Positions 1 through 11,599 of a DNA stretch of 64,000 nt are shown here, piece after piece. The stretch spans positions 11,560,495 to 11,624,494 of the forward strand of contig NW_022098001.1 of assembly GCF_002288925.2 (NCBI RefSeq), written 5' to 3'. Made by a program: the position numbers and the translations under genes. How positions within the stretch are numbered: the stretch's first letter is position 1; each line of letters opens with the position of its first letter. The notes beneath the pieces are model-generated. The model saw only the letters and a list, made by a program, of their open reading frames with translations, was not told the DNA's origin and ran no database searches. The stretch is from Delphinapterus leucas. Lineage: Eukaryota > Chordata > Mammalia > Artiodactyla > Monodontidae.

Positions 1-521
1 ATTTGAAAACTTAAGAGTGCACATCCAAACCTTTTAATAATGACCTGAGTACAGAATTTTTCCTTTGTTAAACAAATTCAAATTGTATCTAATAAGTAGA
101 TGATTATGTCGCTGTCACAATAGAAATCTACATTAACACTTAATACCATAGAACAATTTTGCCAAGCTTTCCATGCCAAAAGTGCACTATTAACAAAGGT
201 ATCACAATTTTGTTTTCCAATAAGAGGTATGTTACATATCTGGAACCTTACTCATATAAAAGATGCTCAAGTCATGAATAAATTGTTCCTGGCAAAATGA
301 AAACTTAATAATGTCACAGCAATGTTTAAAATACTTGGTGATACGTCCCTCCTTAAAAAACAAACAAACAAAACCAACTTACTTAAACCTCCACCACCCA
401 TCCATCGGTATGATAAATTCAGATTTTTAGTTTTCCTTAAATGGGGGTGTACATGTAACATTTTATATGTCACTCTCTTTATTAAGAGCCTTGCATATAA
501 TTTCACATGCTCCCAACTAAC
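1..521 (-). other. MTDH: MTDH intron 2 (5' part)
   Basis: Begins with the GTTAGT donor at 516-521 and runs off the left edge. It is AT-rich and I recognise no exon or repeat in it. Confidence 0.8.
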
Positions 522-623
522 CTTTTCATTTTTCTTGTGTGTCTCTAATGGCTGCTTAGCTGCTGCACTCCGAGGAGTTCGGACGACCTCTTCCTCAGCC
601 ACTTCGATGGTCCGTCCGTTTGG
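522..623 (-). CDS. MTDH: MTDH coding exon 2
   Basis: This stretch encodes 34 codons, from PNGRTIEVAEEEVVRTP to KKNEK, matching metadherin directly after the KPK that ends exon 1. The acceptor is a pyrimidine-rich tract ending TGTGCAG before CCA at 623. The donor is AAG|GTTAGT at 522/521. Length is 102 nt, phase 0 at both ends. The segment is hydrophilic and charged, as in the family's disordered lumenal/cytosolic region; no catalytic motif is expected. Later exons must lie left of position 1. Confidence 0.93.
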
Positions 624-1034
624 CTGCACAGCAACAATAATGGATTCTGTTACCAAACTGCTTGGCAGAGCAAATCAAAGATTTGTACTCAGGACACAGA
701 ATATACAACAATCAAATTCTACCCCCGACCCAAATTAAAACGTTTTTTGTACAGCTGTGTTATCTAAGACTATTGTCCCTAGGAACTACATCTTGTAATA
801 TAATAAAGAATGAACTTATAAGCAAAACTGTACCACAAATTTATTTTCTGATTTCACCCAGGCATCAGTACCTCCAACAAAAAATAGTGGAATGGAAGCA
901 GGAAAAAGAACTAAATTGTCTTTGCACTCTGACCACCAACTGGCTGTGTAATCTCAGAGTATTTCACTCGTTATCTTTGAGTTTTTTTCTACATCTATAA
1001 AAGTGATAGGTCTGATCTATTCAAAAGTCCACAG

Positions 1035-1245
1035 ACTTTTTTTGGTAAAGGGCCAGACAGAAATTATTTTAGGCTTTGTGAGCTATGGAGTCTCTGTCGC
1101 AACTACAAAACTCTGCTACTGTAGCACAAAAGCAGCCATAGATGATGCATAAAGGAATGAGTACCTCTGTGTTACAAAAAACTTTACAAACACAGGTGGA
1201 GGGCCAGATTTGGTCCATGGACCACAGTTTGTTGGTCTCTGTGTT
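1035..1245. mobile_element. Old interspersed repeat, probably hAT-type MER relic
   Basis: Contains recognisable consensus pieces: TGGTAAAGGGCCAGACAG, CTCTGTCGCAACTAC, AAAGCAGCCATAGATGATG and GGGCCAGATTTGGTCC. This is a widespread placental repeat; the subfamily is not certain. Confidence 0.55.
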
Positions 1246-1394
1246 AGATAATCGCTAATGTCCCCTGTAATCTTACAATCTAATAGCTCTACTATTCTAG
1301 GATTAAGAAGCTTTACTAACCCACTGCCACATAAAAAGGCTACCTCAGTTTTCCTAACAACCCCAAAATAAAATGACAGCACTTAGGGGTGTTC

Positions 1395-1560
1395 ATGAGT
1401 AGAATTAAGACTCTGAACACCAATTCTGGCTTTTAATCAGAATCACCAGTTGGGGTTTTTTTTTTTTTTAAATGAAGCATTTCTGAGCCCCATCACCAGA
1501 AATATACTTAGATTCAGAACTTTGAAGAAAAGGGCCCAGGTATCTCCCAGGTATCTGTAT
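1395..1560. mobile_element. MER20/MER5-like hAT relic
   Basis: Contains AATCAGAATCACCAGTTGGGG and later GAGCCCCATCACCAGAA, typical of the short nonautonomous hAT elements; diverged. Confidence 0.4.
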
Positions 1561-4036
1561 TTCTAACCTCTTCTTTCTGGATCTTACTACTACTTTTCAC
1601 TTGCCCATTCTTCTCATATTCAACACAGTAAGTTAGTAAATCAATACACTAGTTTAAATTGCTTTATTTCTACTTCTTGCAGAACAGATTTCCACCAGAT
1701 TACTTATTACAGCGGAGCTATAGTAACAAAAACAATATGAATGTTCAAAGTTTTTCTAATGTGACATTACCTGCATTTGTGCAAAATTATCAGGGATATG
1801 CAGTTGGAAAGAGAAACCATTAATATTCCAAAACCCAATCTGTAGGCTTCCCAAAGATTTATGGCAGAAAAATCCAAACAAAAGCTGTCTTTTAGCTGAT
1901 TAAATTCCTAATTAACTCAAATTTAATATGCTGAGTCTTAAGCAACTTGTTAAAGTCAGACAGCTAATGTTGAAACCAAGCGTCCTCACTCTCGGTTTGG
2001 TTTTCTTTCCTCTGGGCTGTTTTACCACTTTAACTCTGTCTCTTCTCATTTCTCTGTGTTTATGTATATGCGGGGGCAGGGAGGGGTGGAGGAGACAATG
2101 CATTGAGAAAGGTCAGAAACCCCAGAAAGGAATTTGGGCTTAGAGCCATATCCACACCAGGAATATAAAACTTCATTTAATTCTACTTTCCCGTATCACC
2201 ATCTTACTTGTCAGTTCTCGTATGCCATTTCTTATTTCAGGCTAGTCAAACTTACTTTTTCTGATTTTCTGGGGTCGTCCTCACCTTTCCATGTAAGCTT
2301 TACTCCAACTGACCAATCTTACAGCTCTAAGTCCACAGTTTCCCTCTCTTCACGTGGCAGCTCACAAGCCTCACATCTATGAAACTTCATTTAACTAATC
2401 CCTTCAGCAAACTATCATAGTCACTTATATGATACCTCCATTTTACTCATGTAAATGACTAAATTGGGTCATTTTAATTTATATACTAACTGTAAAAAGG
2501 TGAAATTAAGTGGTTAAAAACTATCTTAAAAACCGCTAAAAAGTTCAATGCAATTCCTTTGAGACAACTGCAAACAATGCTGATAGAGCCTCCCAAATGA
2601 AAGATGAAAAAATCTTTCCTTCTGGACAAATACAAAGTCTGAAGTCCTCAATCAATGACCAGCATAGGAACACTCAGTCTCCATTTCATAGGCTCTGCAA
2701 TGATCAGCAAGCCAAAGGTGGTCCCACATTCCAACCTGTGCCAATTTTACTTCCTTCTTTGCAACAACTTATGTAGCGGCTAGAACTGCAGTTCTGGCCT
2801 ATGCAGATTTCCCAATTTTCCACTAACTTTTGGGCTTTATATAGGTCTCATAACTATTGGGGTTCCGTAAGTCACCAACAGCTCCCCACAAATGCCTGAC
2901 ACCATGAAATAATAAGCCCCCTATCCCAAGGGAAAAGTCAACAGCATTCTCAGGTAGCAGGAAAAGAGGATACACTTTGATGGTTGTGCCTCTCCTACCT
3001 ATCAACAGCACTAATCTGATCTCTACTAGCTGGTCAAGGAAGCCTTGTCCTGGTAAAGCATTAACCACATTTAAATTAGCAAATCCCTAAATGGAAGCAT
3101 ATTACGTAGATCTGCTCACATGAAAAGAACTAATCGCAAACTAACACTTCAAATCCAATATGACTTCCATGCTGGGTTTTACATGAAAGTATCTTCTCTG
3201 ATCATAGAGACTTTATAATATATATGGTGCTGTTTCTACAGGTTAGAATTACATGGGCCTCTTGCTGTACCCCGGTTTAAAATTCTCTGGAAAATTCTGA
3301 GGTGTTCCCCTCCAGGGCCAACCAAAGTTAATTTTATATATAGCATGCAATCTATATTTTAAATTAGACCACCCCAAAATGTCCTTCAAATTTGGTGAAA
3401 ATCAACCAGTAACAGAAAAATGATATAATCATTCCTTACATGGATAAACTTGTAGATAATGCCATGTCAGCCTTGTTATTAAACATTGCCTCAACTCCCA
3501 TCCCAGATCCTTTTAAAAAATACATTCACAAAAGAACGTGTGTGTGTGTTGGGAGGGTGATAAGGCAGAATGAAGACACCTAGCTGACAATCAGGAAAAT
3601 AAAATGGAGGAGGGGGCCACACAGCAGGGGAACAGGGTCTTATTTGATAACTACTCAAGGAAATAAAATTCTTCACGTTAGTCAATCTCCAATTTACTAA
3701 TTCCATAAACATTTATTAATTAATTAAGTACAAGGCACCACATAGGGACCTCAGGGACAAGGACATATGAAAGGAATCTGCCCTCTGAGAGTTTTAAGGT
3801 TCAGAATAATAAGATATGCTTAATAATAGACTTCTACTCCATTTGAGTGGCCTTTATATATCTGTTAAACTGATTCTAAATTACAGAAGAATCTATAGCT
3901 AAGGTAAGCATATACAAGGTTTAACATTTGACACTTCTAAAATGAAAGCATTTAGAATCCTATTTCCACTTAGTTATATAAATTTTATTTTTAGCCACGA
4001 AATGTAAAAACCATGACTTCAAATTACTTGGAAACG
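1561..4036. other. Intron sequence without recognised repeat or gene
   Basis: Mostly AT-rich single-copy-looking sequence. A short GT run at 3538-3549 is the only simple repeat noticed. Open frames here are short and lack family resemblance. Confidence 0.5.
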
Positions 4037-4047
4037 TCTTAAGTTTA

Positions 4048-4690
4048 TTTATTTATTTTCTAATTTTTAAAAAAAATTTTATTTTAGGGGCTTCCCTGGT
4101 GGCGCAGTGGTTGAGAGTCCACCTGCTGACGCAGGGGACACGGGTTCGTGTCCCGGTCTGGGAGGATCCCACATGCTGCGGAGCGGCTGGGCCCGTGAGC
4201 CATGGCCACTGAGCCTGCGTGTCCGGAGCCTGTGCTCCGCAATGGTAGAGGCCACAGCGGTGAGGGGCCCGCGTACCGCAAAAAAAAAAAAAAAAAATTA
4301 TTTTATTTAGTTTTGGCTGTATTGGGTCTTCATTGCTGCGCGTGGGCTTTCTCTAGTTGCAGCAAGTGGGGGCTACTCTTTGTTGCAGTGTGTGGGCTTC
4401 TCACTGCAGTGGCTTCTCTTGTTGCGGAGCATGGGCTCTAGGCGCCTGGGCTTCAGCAGTTGTGGCACATGGGCTCAGTATTTGTGGCTCACGGGCTCAG
4501 CAGTTGTGGCTTGCGGGCTCAGCAGTTGTGGCTCGTGGGCTCAACAGTTGTGGCCTGTGAGCTCTAGAGCGCAGGCTCAGTAGTTGTGGCATATGAGCTT
4601 AGTTGCTCTGCGAAATGTGGGATCTTCCCGAACCCATGTTCCCTGCACTAGCAGGTGGATTCTTAACCACCGCACCACCAGGGAAGTCCA
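4048..4690 (-). mobile_element. Long CHR-type SINE (antisense), split by a short CHR SINE
   Basis: The antisense body starts TTTTGGCTGTATTGGGTC (4312) and ends CACCAGGGAAGTCC. A TTTATTTATTTATT tail lies left of the inserted short SINE. Target-site duplication TCTTAAGTTTA is at 4037-4047 and 4693-4703. Its middle (about 4455-4560) is an expanded row of ~22 bp units around CAGTTGTGGC. Confidence 0.85.
4087..4297 (+). mobile_element. Short young CHR-type SINE
   Basis: Starts GGGGCTTCCCTGGTGGCGCA and ends TACCGC plus an uninterrupted A tail (4280-4297). The 5' part is tRNA-Glu-derived with a B-box-like GGTTCGTGTCC. Inserted in the tail of the antisense long SINE. Confidence 0.9.
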
Positions 4691-4764
4691 CTTCTTAAGT
4701 TTAGAAACTAGAAGGGCAGTCTACTAACTACCAAAAAAATAAGTGAAATATGAAAAGACTACGG

Positions 4765-4930
4765 GCTTTGGAATGGACAAGCTGGGATTAAGGCCCAACT
4801 TCCATATTTAATCACTGTGACTTTAAGCATTTTCCTTGACTTAACCCTCAACTTCATCATCTGTAAATATGAAGAAAATACGTAACTTGTCTTATGTAAC
4901 TTGTTAAAGTGACAGTAAATGAGAAAACAT
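4765..4930 (+). mobile_element. MIR-like SINE relic
   Basis: Order of features resembles MIR: a variable start, then CTGTGACTTTAAGCATTTTCC, then TCATCATCTGTAAATATGA. Confidence 0.45.
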
Positions 4931-5470
4931 GTGAAAGCATACTTTACTTGCTCAAGAAACAGTTTCTTTCCTTCAATATCCTTTCCTCTCCAAAGCTATG
5001 ATGGCCCATAACCTCATCCCATGTTCCAGCACTCAAGTCATTTTTCATACTAGCAAGCTCAAAATAAACGTTAAGTCCTGGTGGTCAAGAGAGCTAACAA
5101 ACTGTACATGTATCCAATGGGCCCAATGCTCCAGACACAAATTCTTTTGGGAAGTTAACAGAATACAAATGATGAGTAAATGTATCCTCTCAGAGGCTAA
5201 AAATAGTCCAGGCTTGCTCTAGAGACATGTCATACTATCTTTCTTTTTTAAAAAGCTGCTTACAGTTTCACTGTTTTCTAAAAAAATTACACAATAATCA
5301 TTCATGTTCATTCACTCAATATCCAGTAAGTGAACTCAGTAGAGTAATATGCAGAACCCTTAAAACCTTGAAACAAAGACAAGTGAGGCACAATTCCTGC
5401 CCTTGAGAAGCTTCGACCAAAGCAAAGGAAGAACACAGGTATACAATAGCGCACACTAAAATAACAGACA

Positions 5471-5685
5471 GGGCTTCCCTGGTGGCACAGCGGTTGACAG
5501 TCCGCCTGCCGATGCAAGGGACACGGGTTCGTGCCCCAGTCCGGGAGGATCCCACATGCCGCGGAGCGGCTGGGCCCGTGAGCCATGGCCGCTGAGCCTG
5601 CGTGTCCGGAGCCTGTGCTCAGCAACGGGAGAGGCCACAACAGTGAGGGGCCCGCGTATGGCAAAAAAAAAAAAAAAAAAAAAAA
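5471..5685 (+). mobile_element. Short young CHR-type SINE with exact TSD
   Basis: GGGCTTCCCTGGTGGCACAG through an A tail ending at 5685. Perfect 13 bp duplication AAAATAACAGACA at 5458-5470 and 5695-5707. Nine extra bases (GGTCCACAT) lie between the A tail and the second duplication. Confidence 0.92.
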
Positions 5686-5707
5686 GGTCCACATAAAATA
5701 ACAGACA

Positions 5708-6735
5708 AAAGATGTACTCTGCCTCCACCCGCCCCGCCCTCCACCCGGCCCTATTCCCCAGCCTCTTTAAGGAGAAGAGTATGAGTTTTGAAGGCAAGCT
5801 GAGACCACGATCGAATCCCAAATGTCTATCACCCTGGACAAGTTACTACTTCACTGGAGTCTTAATTTACTTAGCTGGAAATTATACTGAGCATACAGGA
5901 AGCATAAGACTACATATTATGTCCATGATAAAAAAAAAATAAAGGCAAGGCATCATGGAAATTCAAGAGATATCATCTTTAGCTGATAGATCTAATAATT
6001 TCCAAGTATTTGCCATGTGCTAAGCACATGCATTATCTCATTTAATGGACAAGACTAAGTCTTTGTCAGTTTCTTAGTTTTAGTTGTGAAGAGTGCTGAT
6101 ACATATTCAAGATAGAATAATTTCTTGTCATTTATTTGAAAACACAAATTGTGTGTTTTTTCCTGCCAAATGTTGTGCACATATCAATTACGTAAACTAA
6201 ACATACACAGAAACTACAGCTTCAGTCACAGTAATTTACCAACTTATTTTTAAATTCACCCCCAATTTTAAACTCCTAAAAACTAAGAGGATAATCTTAC
6301 AAATATGGCCTATAAATCAAATTTGCAAAATCTTCCTATATATCCTGAGTTATTTCCTTTAGGGTAAAGATCCTTGTGCCTTCTCAACAGCTAGCCAAAA
6401 CTAAATCCTCTGCAGGGATTTCAAAACATCTCTTTGTTGACTGCATCAGGGATGCTCAGGGCTACTTTTATAGGTTAGAGAGATGACATTCAATACCTAT
6501 CACATGGCCAAATTATTCTAAAGATGATTTCTGAAACGGTAAATACAGCTTTGGTTTTCAAGGCTTTATGTCAGATGGGTACTGAGATAAGGATTACAGG
6601 TGATACAGCAGACACATATCCATGTAATTCTTTCTCAGATCCTGATGGATGCCTTCTGGAATACTGGCATTCTGTGGAACAGTTTGAAAACCACTAGCAT
6701 AGCTGGAGAGAAAACAGAGTAAATTTAAAAACTGG
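5708..6735. other. Intron sequence, no gene
   Basis: A possible MIR piece sits near 5780-5860 (CCTGGACAAGTTAC). Nothing else is recognised. Confidence 0.4.
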
Positions 6736-6849
6736 AGAGGAATTCCCAGGTGATCCAGTGGTTAGGACTCGGCGCTTTCACTGCCAAGGGCCGGGTTCAA
6801 TCCCTGGTCGGGGAACTAGGATCCCACAAGCCGTGCAGCGCGGCCAAAT
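6736..6849 (+). mobile_element. CHR-1-like short SINE (older form)
   Basis: GGAATTCCCAGGTGATCCAG through GCGCGGCCAAAT. The tRNA-Glu-derived part ends soon after GGGAACTAGGATCCC. AAAACTGG duplicated at 6728-6735 and 6850-6857. Confidence 0.85.
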
Positions 6850-6857
6850 AAAACTGG

Positions 6858-7369
6858 TCAGATAACACCAACTCCTCACAGAGATCCTATGATTTTGTTT
6901 GAATGGTAATAATAGTAATAATCATTTAAAAATGTTTTCAAGGCTCTCACAACCTTGAGAAGTAGTACATTCCTCAATAAAGCCAAAGTGCAACAAAAAC
7001 AAGTGTTCGGAGGGTTTATTGCTGCTCTTGGTATTTAAGATGAGCACGACTATTTAAGGTCTTTTCTGTCAGAACTATTGAAGGTCTTTTCTGCAAGGCC
7101 TCTAGCAGAAGAAAATGACAGGATAAAAAAGTCCTGTCATGTAACCAAACAAATAGAGTCAAAATTCTGGAGATTCTGTAAAGGTCATTATAATTTTCAG
7201 CAGAAACTTCTGATTCTAAAAGTAAAATTTAAAAGCAATAAAGTTGTAATTCACTGAGAAAATTAGATTTGTTCTCTGAATGCAATATCCTGGAACATGC
7301 TATCAAAATGAGAGGTTAAAAAAAAAATCAAAGAGGTATAATGGAAATAACAGTGAGTTCTTAGACTAG
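6858..7369. other. Intron sequence, no gene or repeat recognised
   Basis: A short local repeat of AAGGTCTTTTCTG occurs near 7058 and 7081. No coding frame is supported. Confidence 0.4.
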
Positions 7370-7505
7370 AAATCAGGATATTGTTTTGTCTTTGAAATGC
7401 CTTTGCTCTACGACCTTGAATAAGTCACTTAATCTCTCTGAAACTCAAGATTCCTTTCGGTAAAATGAGGAATGTTTGTTTTACCTATCACTGAAGATTT
7501 TTAAA
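7370..7505 (+). mobile_element. MIR-like SINE relic
   Basis: Contains CTACGACCTTGAATAAGTCAC followed by TAATCTCTCTGAAACTCA and GGTAAAATGAGGAA, the usual MIR order. Confidence 0.6.
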
Positions 7506-7739
7506 TCAAATGAGTATTCTTCTAAGACTTGAAACTAAGGGGACTAGTGACTTAAAGGGAAAAAGAAAACCCTGTAGATGACACGTAACTTTAGTAATAC
7601 CTGGGATGACATGGCAAAACTACCACCTATGAATAAAAGATATAATTCTATTGAGAATATCTTAAAAGACAAATTTATTTAGCCCCGTAACAGTTTAGAT
7701 TATTCAACTAAACAGTGAGATGTCATTTTAGATACTTCA

Positions 7740-8870
7740 TTTAGCATTTAGTTTAACAAATAATTATCAAAGGCTGTTATATGCCAGTCACTGCTTGCTA
7801 TCCCATATCAAGGCTTATAATCTAGTGGAGAGAAAAGACCCTGAGCAAAAGTAAATGAGTAAGTTACTAGACAATTTACAAACTACAATAAAGGAAACAC
7901 ATATAAGAGGTTAAGACAGAAAATAAAAGGGGATGCCTATTTCAAATAGGGTGATCAGGAAAGCATTTTCTGGGAAGGTGAGCTTTAAAAGTGAGATCTA
8001 AAGGCTGATTAGAACAGTGGGGTCAAGATGGTTCCAGAAGTGTTAATAACAGCTCATGTAAAGGTACTGGGTTGTGAGAGTTTGAAGAACTGAAAAAGAT
8101 TACTATAGGTGAAGGTAGCAAATGAGAGGAAACCAACTCAAAACTGCTTAGGAAAAAAAGCAGGTGTTGGGCCATATAGGAAAGAAGTTTAGATTTTAAA
8201 TGCAAAAGCTACTGAAATGTTCGTTTTAGGCAAGATTGTGGTTTTTTTTTTTTAGCGGTACACGGGCCTCTCACTGTTGTGGCCTCTCCCGTTGTGGAGA
8301 ACAGGCTCTGGATGCGCAGGTTCAGAGGCCATGGCTCACGGGCCCAGCCGCTCCGCAGCATGTGGGCTCTTCCCGGACCGGGGCACGAACCCGTGTCCCC
8401 TGCATCGGCAGGCGGACTCTCAACCACTGCGCCACGAGGGAAGCCCCTGTGGCTTGTTTTTAAAAAGACTCCTTACTAGGGTGTCGAGGAAGCACTGGGG
8501 GCAGCCAACAGAAGCTACTGCTGTACAGGTGAGTTAAGGTGATAATAGTTGGACTAAATATATGTTTTGGAGATAAAACTGATGGTACTTGCTGAAGGAT
8601 TAGGATATGAGGTGAAGATGAGGAGGTAAGGAAAAGAGAAGAACCAAGAACAATTCTTAGATTTTTGGCTTGTATGACTGAAGGAATGGCAGAGTCATTT
8701 ACCATTTATAGAAATGGGGAAGACTGGAAGAGGGCAGGGAATTATAAGCCCTGTTTTGGCGATGTTAAAGTTTTTGAGACAAACATCAGGTTTCTAATTG
8801 AAGAAATTCAGTGTACATCTAGACATGAGGTTTTGGAGATGAGAGGAATAGTCACAGGCAAATAAACAGT
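7740..8870. mobile_element. L2-like ancient repeat, split by a CHR SINE
   Basis: Purine-rich blocks such as GGTGATCAGGAAAGCATTTTC, AAGGAATGGCAGAGTCATT and ATGGGGAAGACTGGAAGAG resemble a common placental repeat that is partly reverse-complementary to L2 3' ends. Family assignment is tentative. Confidence 0.4.
8242..8447 (-). mobile_element. Short young CHR-type SINE (antisense)
   Basis: A T run at 8242-8253 (the A tail), then AGCGGTACACGGGCC, ending CCACGAGGGAAGCCCC. A short TGTGG flank is on both sides. Confidence 0.9.
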
Positions 8871-9084
8871 TGATCACCACTATTTGAAGATTCCATATTG
8901 GAAATTTGCTTACTCACTAAAATTTATTTCTAACCCCAAAATCAATACTTGTCATTCCTGGGCATGCACAGAACTGTGAAAAGATCTGAGTCATCCTACA
9001 AGCACATTCCCAGGCAATGCTCTGCCTTCTTGTTTCAGCTCTCATAAAAAATATAAAATAAATATAAAAAAAGAGAGACTAACT

Positions 9085-9500
9085 CCAGCTGGAGAGCTAG
9101 AGAAGGCTTTATAGTAACGGCAGCAATGTAGCTGGGCCTTGAAGGATAGGTAGAAATTGGTAGACATACAGAAAAAATAGGCCTTTTAGAAAAAATAATA
9201 TGAATAGAAAAAGATAATATGTATAAAGAGACACTGACGTCTAGCTAATGGTAATGTCTTAGGGCTAATGGTATGAGATAAATCTAAGATGGGGTTAGAT
9301 CATGAAAAGGCTTGAGTGCCATGTCACTGGATCTTATTCAACAGGTGCTGAGGAACTACTGAAAAGATGTGAACTTGAAAGTCACTTGATCAGAGCTGGG
9401 CTTTAAAAGATTTAGCTGGTATGAGTGCGTAGAAAGGATTGGCAACAAAGGGACTGGAAACAGGAAAACCAGTTAGGATGCTTAGGACAGCCTAAGCAAA
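9085..9500. mobile_element. L2-like ancient repeat fragment
   Basis: Contains GCTGGGCCTTGAAGGATAGG and GATCATGAAAAGGCTTGAGTG, similar in type to the 7740-8870 copy. Diverged and tentative. Confidence 0.35.
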
Positions 9501-10620
9501 AGGTAATAAAGTCCAAAAGCAGGGCAGTGGCAGTGAAACTGGAAAAGAAGTAATGACTACAAAAGACACAGCATACTATTAGAATGATTTATTGGCTGTA
9601 GAAAGATGGACCTTACAAAATTTTAGCCAGATGAGGCAAACACAGCCATTTTCCACTGTAAAAATAAAAAGGTGGCTCACATGGAATTTACTAGGCATGA
9701 AAAATAGGAGTATGTTGCATAAATACTTTGGTGGGACATCTTACTATATTATGCATTCAATAATTACTTATTGACTGCCAGCACCGTGCAAGGTTATACA
9801 GTAGCAAACAAGACAAAACACTACTCTTTTATTTACTGAGCTTATAGATATTAACAATCGCACTATGGCAAATCTTTATGAAAATTCCTAAACTAATATG
9901 AAAAAAACTTGTCCACTAAAATGAGTTTTCTTTGACGATGATCTTGGTTACCTGCTTCCAGCTGAAATTCAAAGCAACAATTGTTAAAGACCAGTTATCT
10001 GAGATCTTACATCCGTCCATATCACTGCACAGATTAAGTCAAGCAAAAAATATTTACTGAGTGCCTATTTAACACTCACAATGAACTAGATGTCATGAAA
10101 AATACATGTATGAAAACAATGATTTCCAAAAATGCCAAGAGCTAAGCCCAGTGAAAAGTGCTGCCCCCTTCATGACTCCCTTCACTTTTAACAGGGGAAC
10201 GAACTGCAATTCATGCCCCCCAAAACTTATGGCAAGAAATTAGGGGATAAAAAGCAAACTGATATAAGAATTAAAAAAAAATGCTTATGAATAGATTTTA
10301 AAAAGCTAAACGACATCTATTCTACAAATAAAAGGCGGCAACTAGAAACAAATTTTGAAAATTCGAGTTGTAAAATTTGGAATGATTTAAGAGAAGACTA
10401 AAAAGGATGGACTGAAAGGACGAAAATAAAGTATTTAAACAAATATGAAATGTCCTTTTAAAAAACTGCAGTAGTTGACATCACTGATTCCACTTGAATC
10501 AGAATTAAGTATATCTTAAAATGTTTATCAGAATGATGTAGTAATAAAAGATGGATCATAAGATTAAACATGACTCCATTTAGAAATCTCTCTTATACTA
10601 TGGATCTTACGGCCCTATTG
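9501..10620. other. Intron sequence, no gene or clear repeat
   Basis: AT-rich, with only short unsupported reading frames. Confidence 0.4.
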
Positions 10621-10624
10621 CAGG

Positions 10625-10768
10625 GAATGATTTTCAAACTCATAGGCAAGGGAGCTTGTTAAAAATGCAGATTCCCTGAACCCAGTTCCACAGATTCTGA
10701 ATTTACAAGATATGTAGTAGGACTCAGGAATCTACACCATTTAACAAGCATTCAAAGTAACTCTATTG
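10625..10768. mobile_element. MER5/MER20-like hAT relic
   Basis: Contains ATTTTCAAACTCATAGGCAA, TTAAAAATGCAGATTCCCTG and GACTCAGGAATCTACA, the order seen in short nonautonomous hAT elements. Confidence 0.5.
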
Positions 10769-10770
10769 CA

Positions 10771-10891
10771 GGGACTTCCCTGGTGCTCCAGTGGTTAAGC
10801 CTCCATGCTTTGAATGCAGGGGACGCTGGTTGGATCCCTGGTCAGGGAACTAGGATCCCACAGGCCATGTGGCACGACCAAAAAAAAACCC
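10771..10891 (+). mobile_element. CHR-type SINE, short form, with long TSD
   Basis: GGGACTTCCCTGGTGCTCCA through GGCACGACC plus A tail. An 18 bp duplication (CAAAGTAACTCTATTGCA, one mismatch) lies at 10753-10770 and 10892-10909. Confidence 0.9.
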
Positions 10892-11401
10892 CAAAGTAAG
10901 TCTATTGCAAGTAGTTAGGGTTAACACGCTGAGGAATCCTGCAGTGTTTTAACTCAACTAAGATCTTCAATTTATAAACAAGATAAGCTAATCGGAGCAT
11001 GGTTAAATGCCTTACTCAAATTTAGAGGTCCTAATTCCTGCCAGGCTGACAGAGTTAAGTCTTCCTCCCCTGAGCCATTGCTGTTTCTTCAGTCTCTCCC
11101 ACTATCCTGCTCCTCCCCACTTTCAAAGTCAAATTCGGTGATAAGGTTTTTCCTGGCCACCTGGGCCCACACTAGGGTTTTCTGATATCTTTTTCCACAA
11201 CTGGAATAAGCAGCTCCCTGGGGAAAAACTAAGCTTTTACTTTTGTATTTCCTTCACTGTGAGACATATGAATATTGTTTTCCTTTTTACTGCCTTCAAT
11301 TTGCAAGCAGTATCCTGCTTTTCCCCAAGTAAATATTTAGCACAGTGCAAACCATATGAGTACTAACTAAATAAATGGAAGCTTATATTTCTTAACCCTA
11401 T

Positions 11402-11580
11402 AAAGCAGTGTTTTTCTAACTGTGGGTCACGCCTCATAATCAAATATGAAACCAATTTAGTGGGTCACAAATATCATTAAAGAAAAACAAATAGAATAGT
11501 TTGATATATGTGTGGGGGGTATTGCAATGTAAAATGTTTTCACTGTAGGTTGCAAAAACATTTGAAAGCCAGTTTTGTGC
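11402..11580. mobile_element. hAT/Charlie-like relic
   Basis: Begins CAGTGTTTTTCTAACTGTGG and contains GGTTGCAAAAACATTTG, resembling Charlie-group nonautonomous elements. The ends are eroded. Confidence 0.4.
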
Positions 11581-11599
11581 TGATGAACTTCTCCAACAC

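Noticed and set aside
267..521. Extension of MTDH exon 2 reading frame past the donor
   Set aside because: The GTTAGT donor and the end of homology at NEK show that the continuation is intron.
4087..4170. Possible tRNA gene from A/B-box-like words in the SINEs
   Set aside because: These are tRNA-Glu-derived SINE heads without an intact cloverleaf; not tRNA genes.
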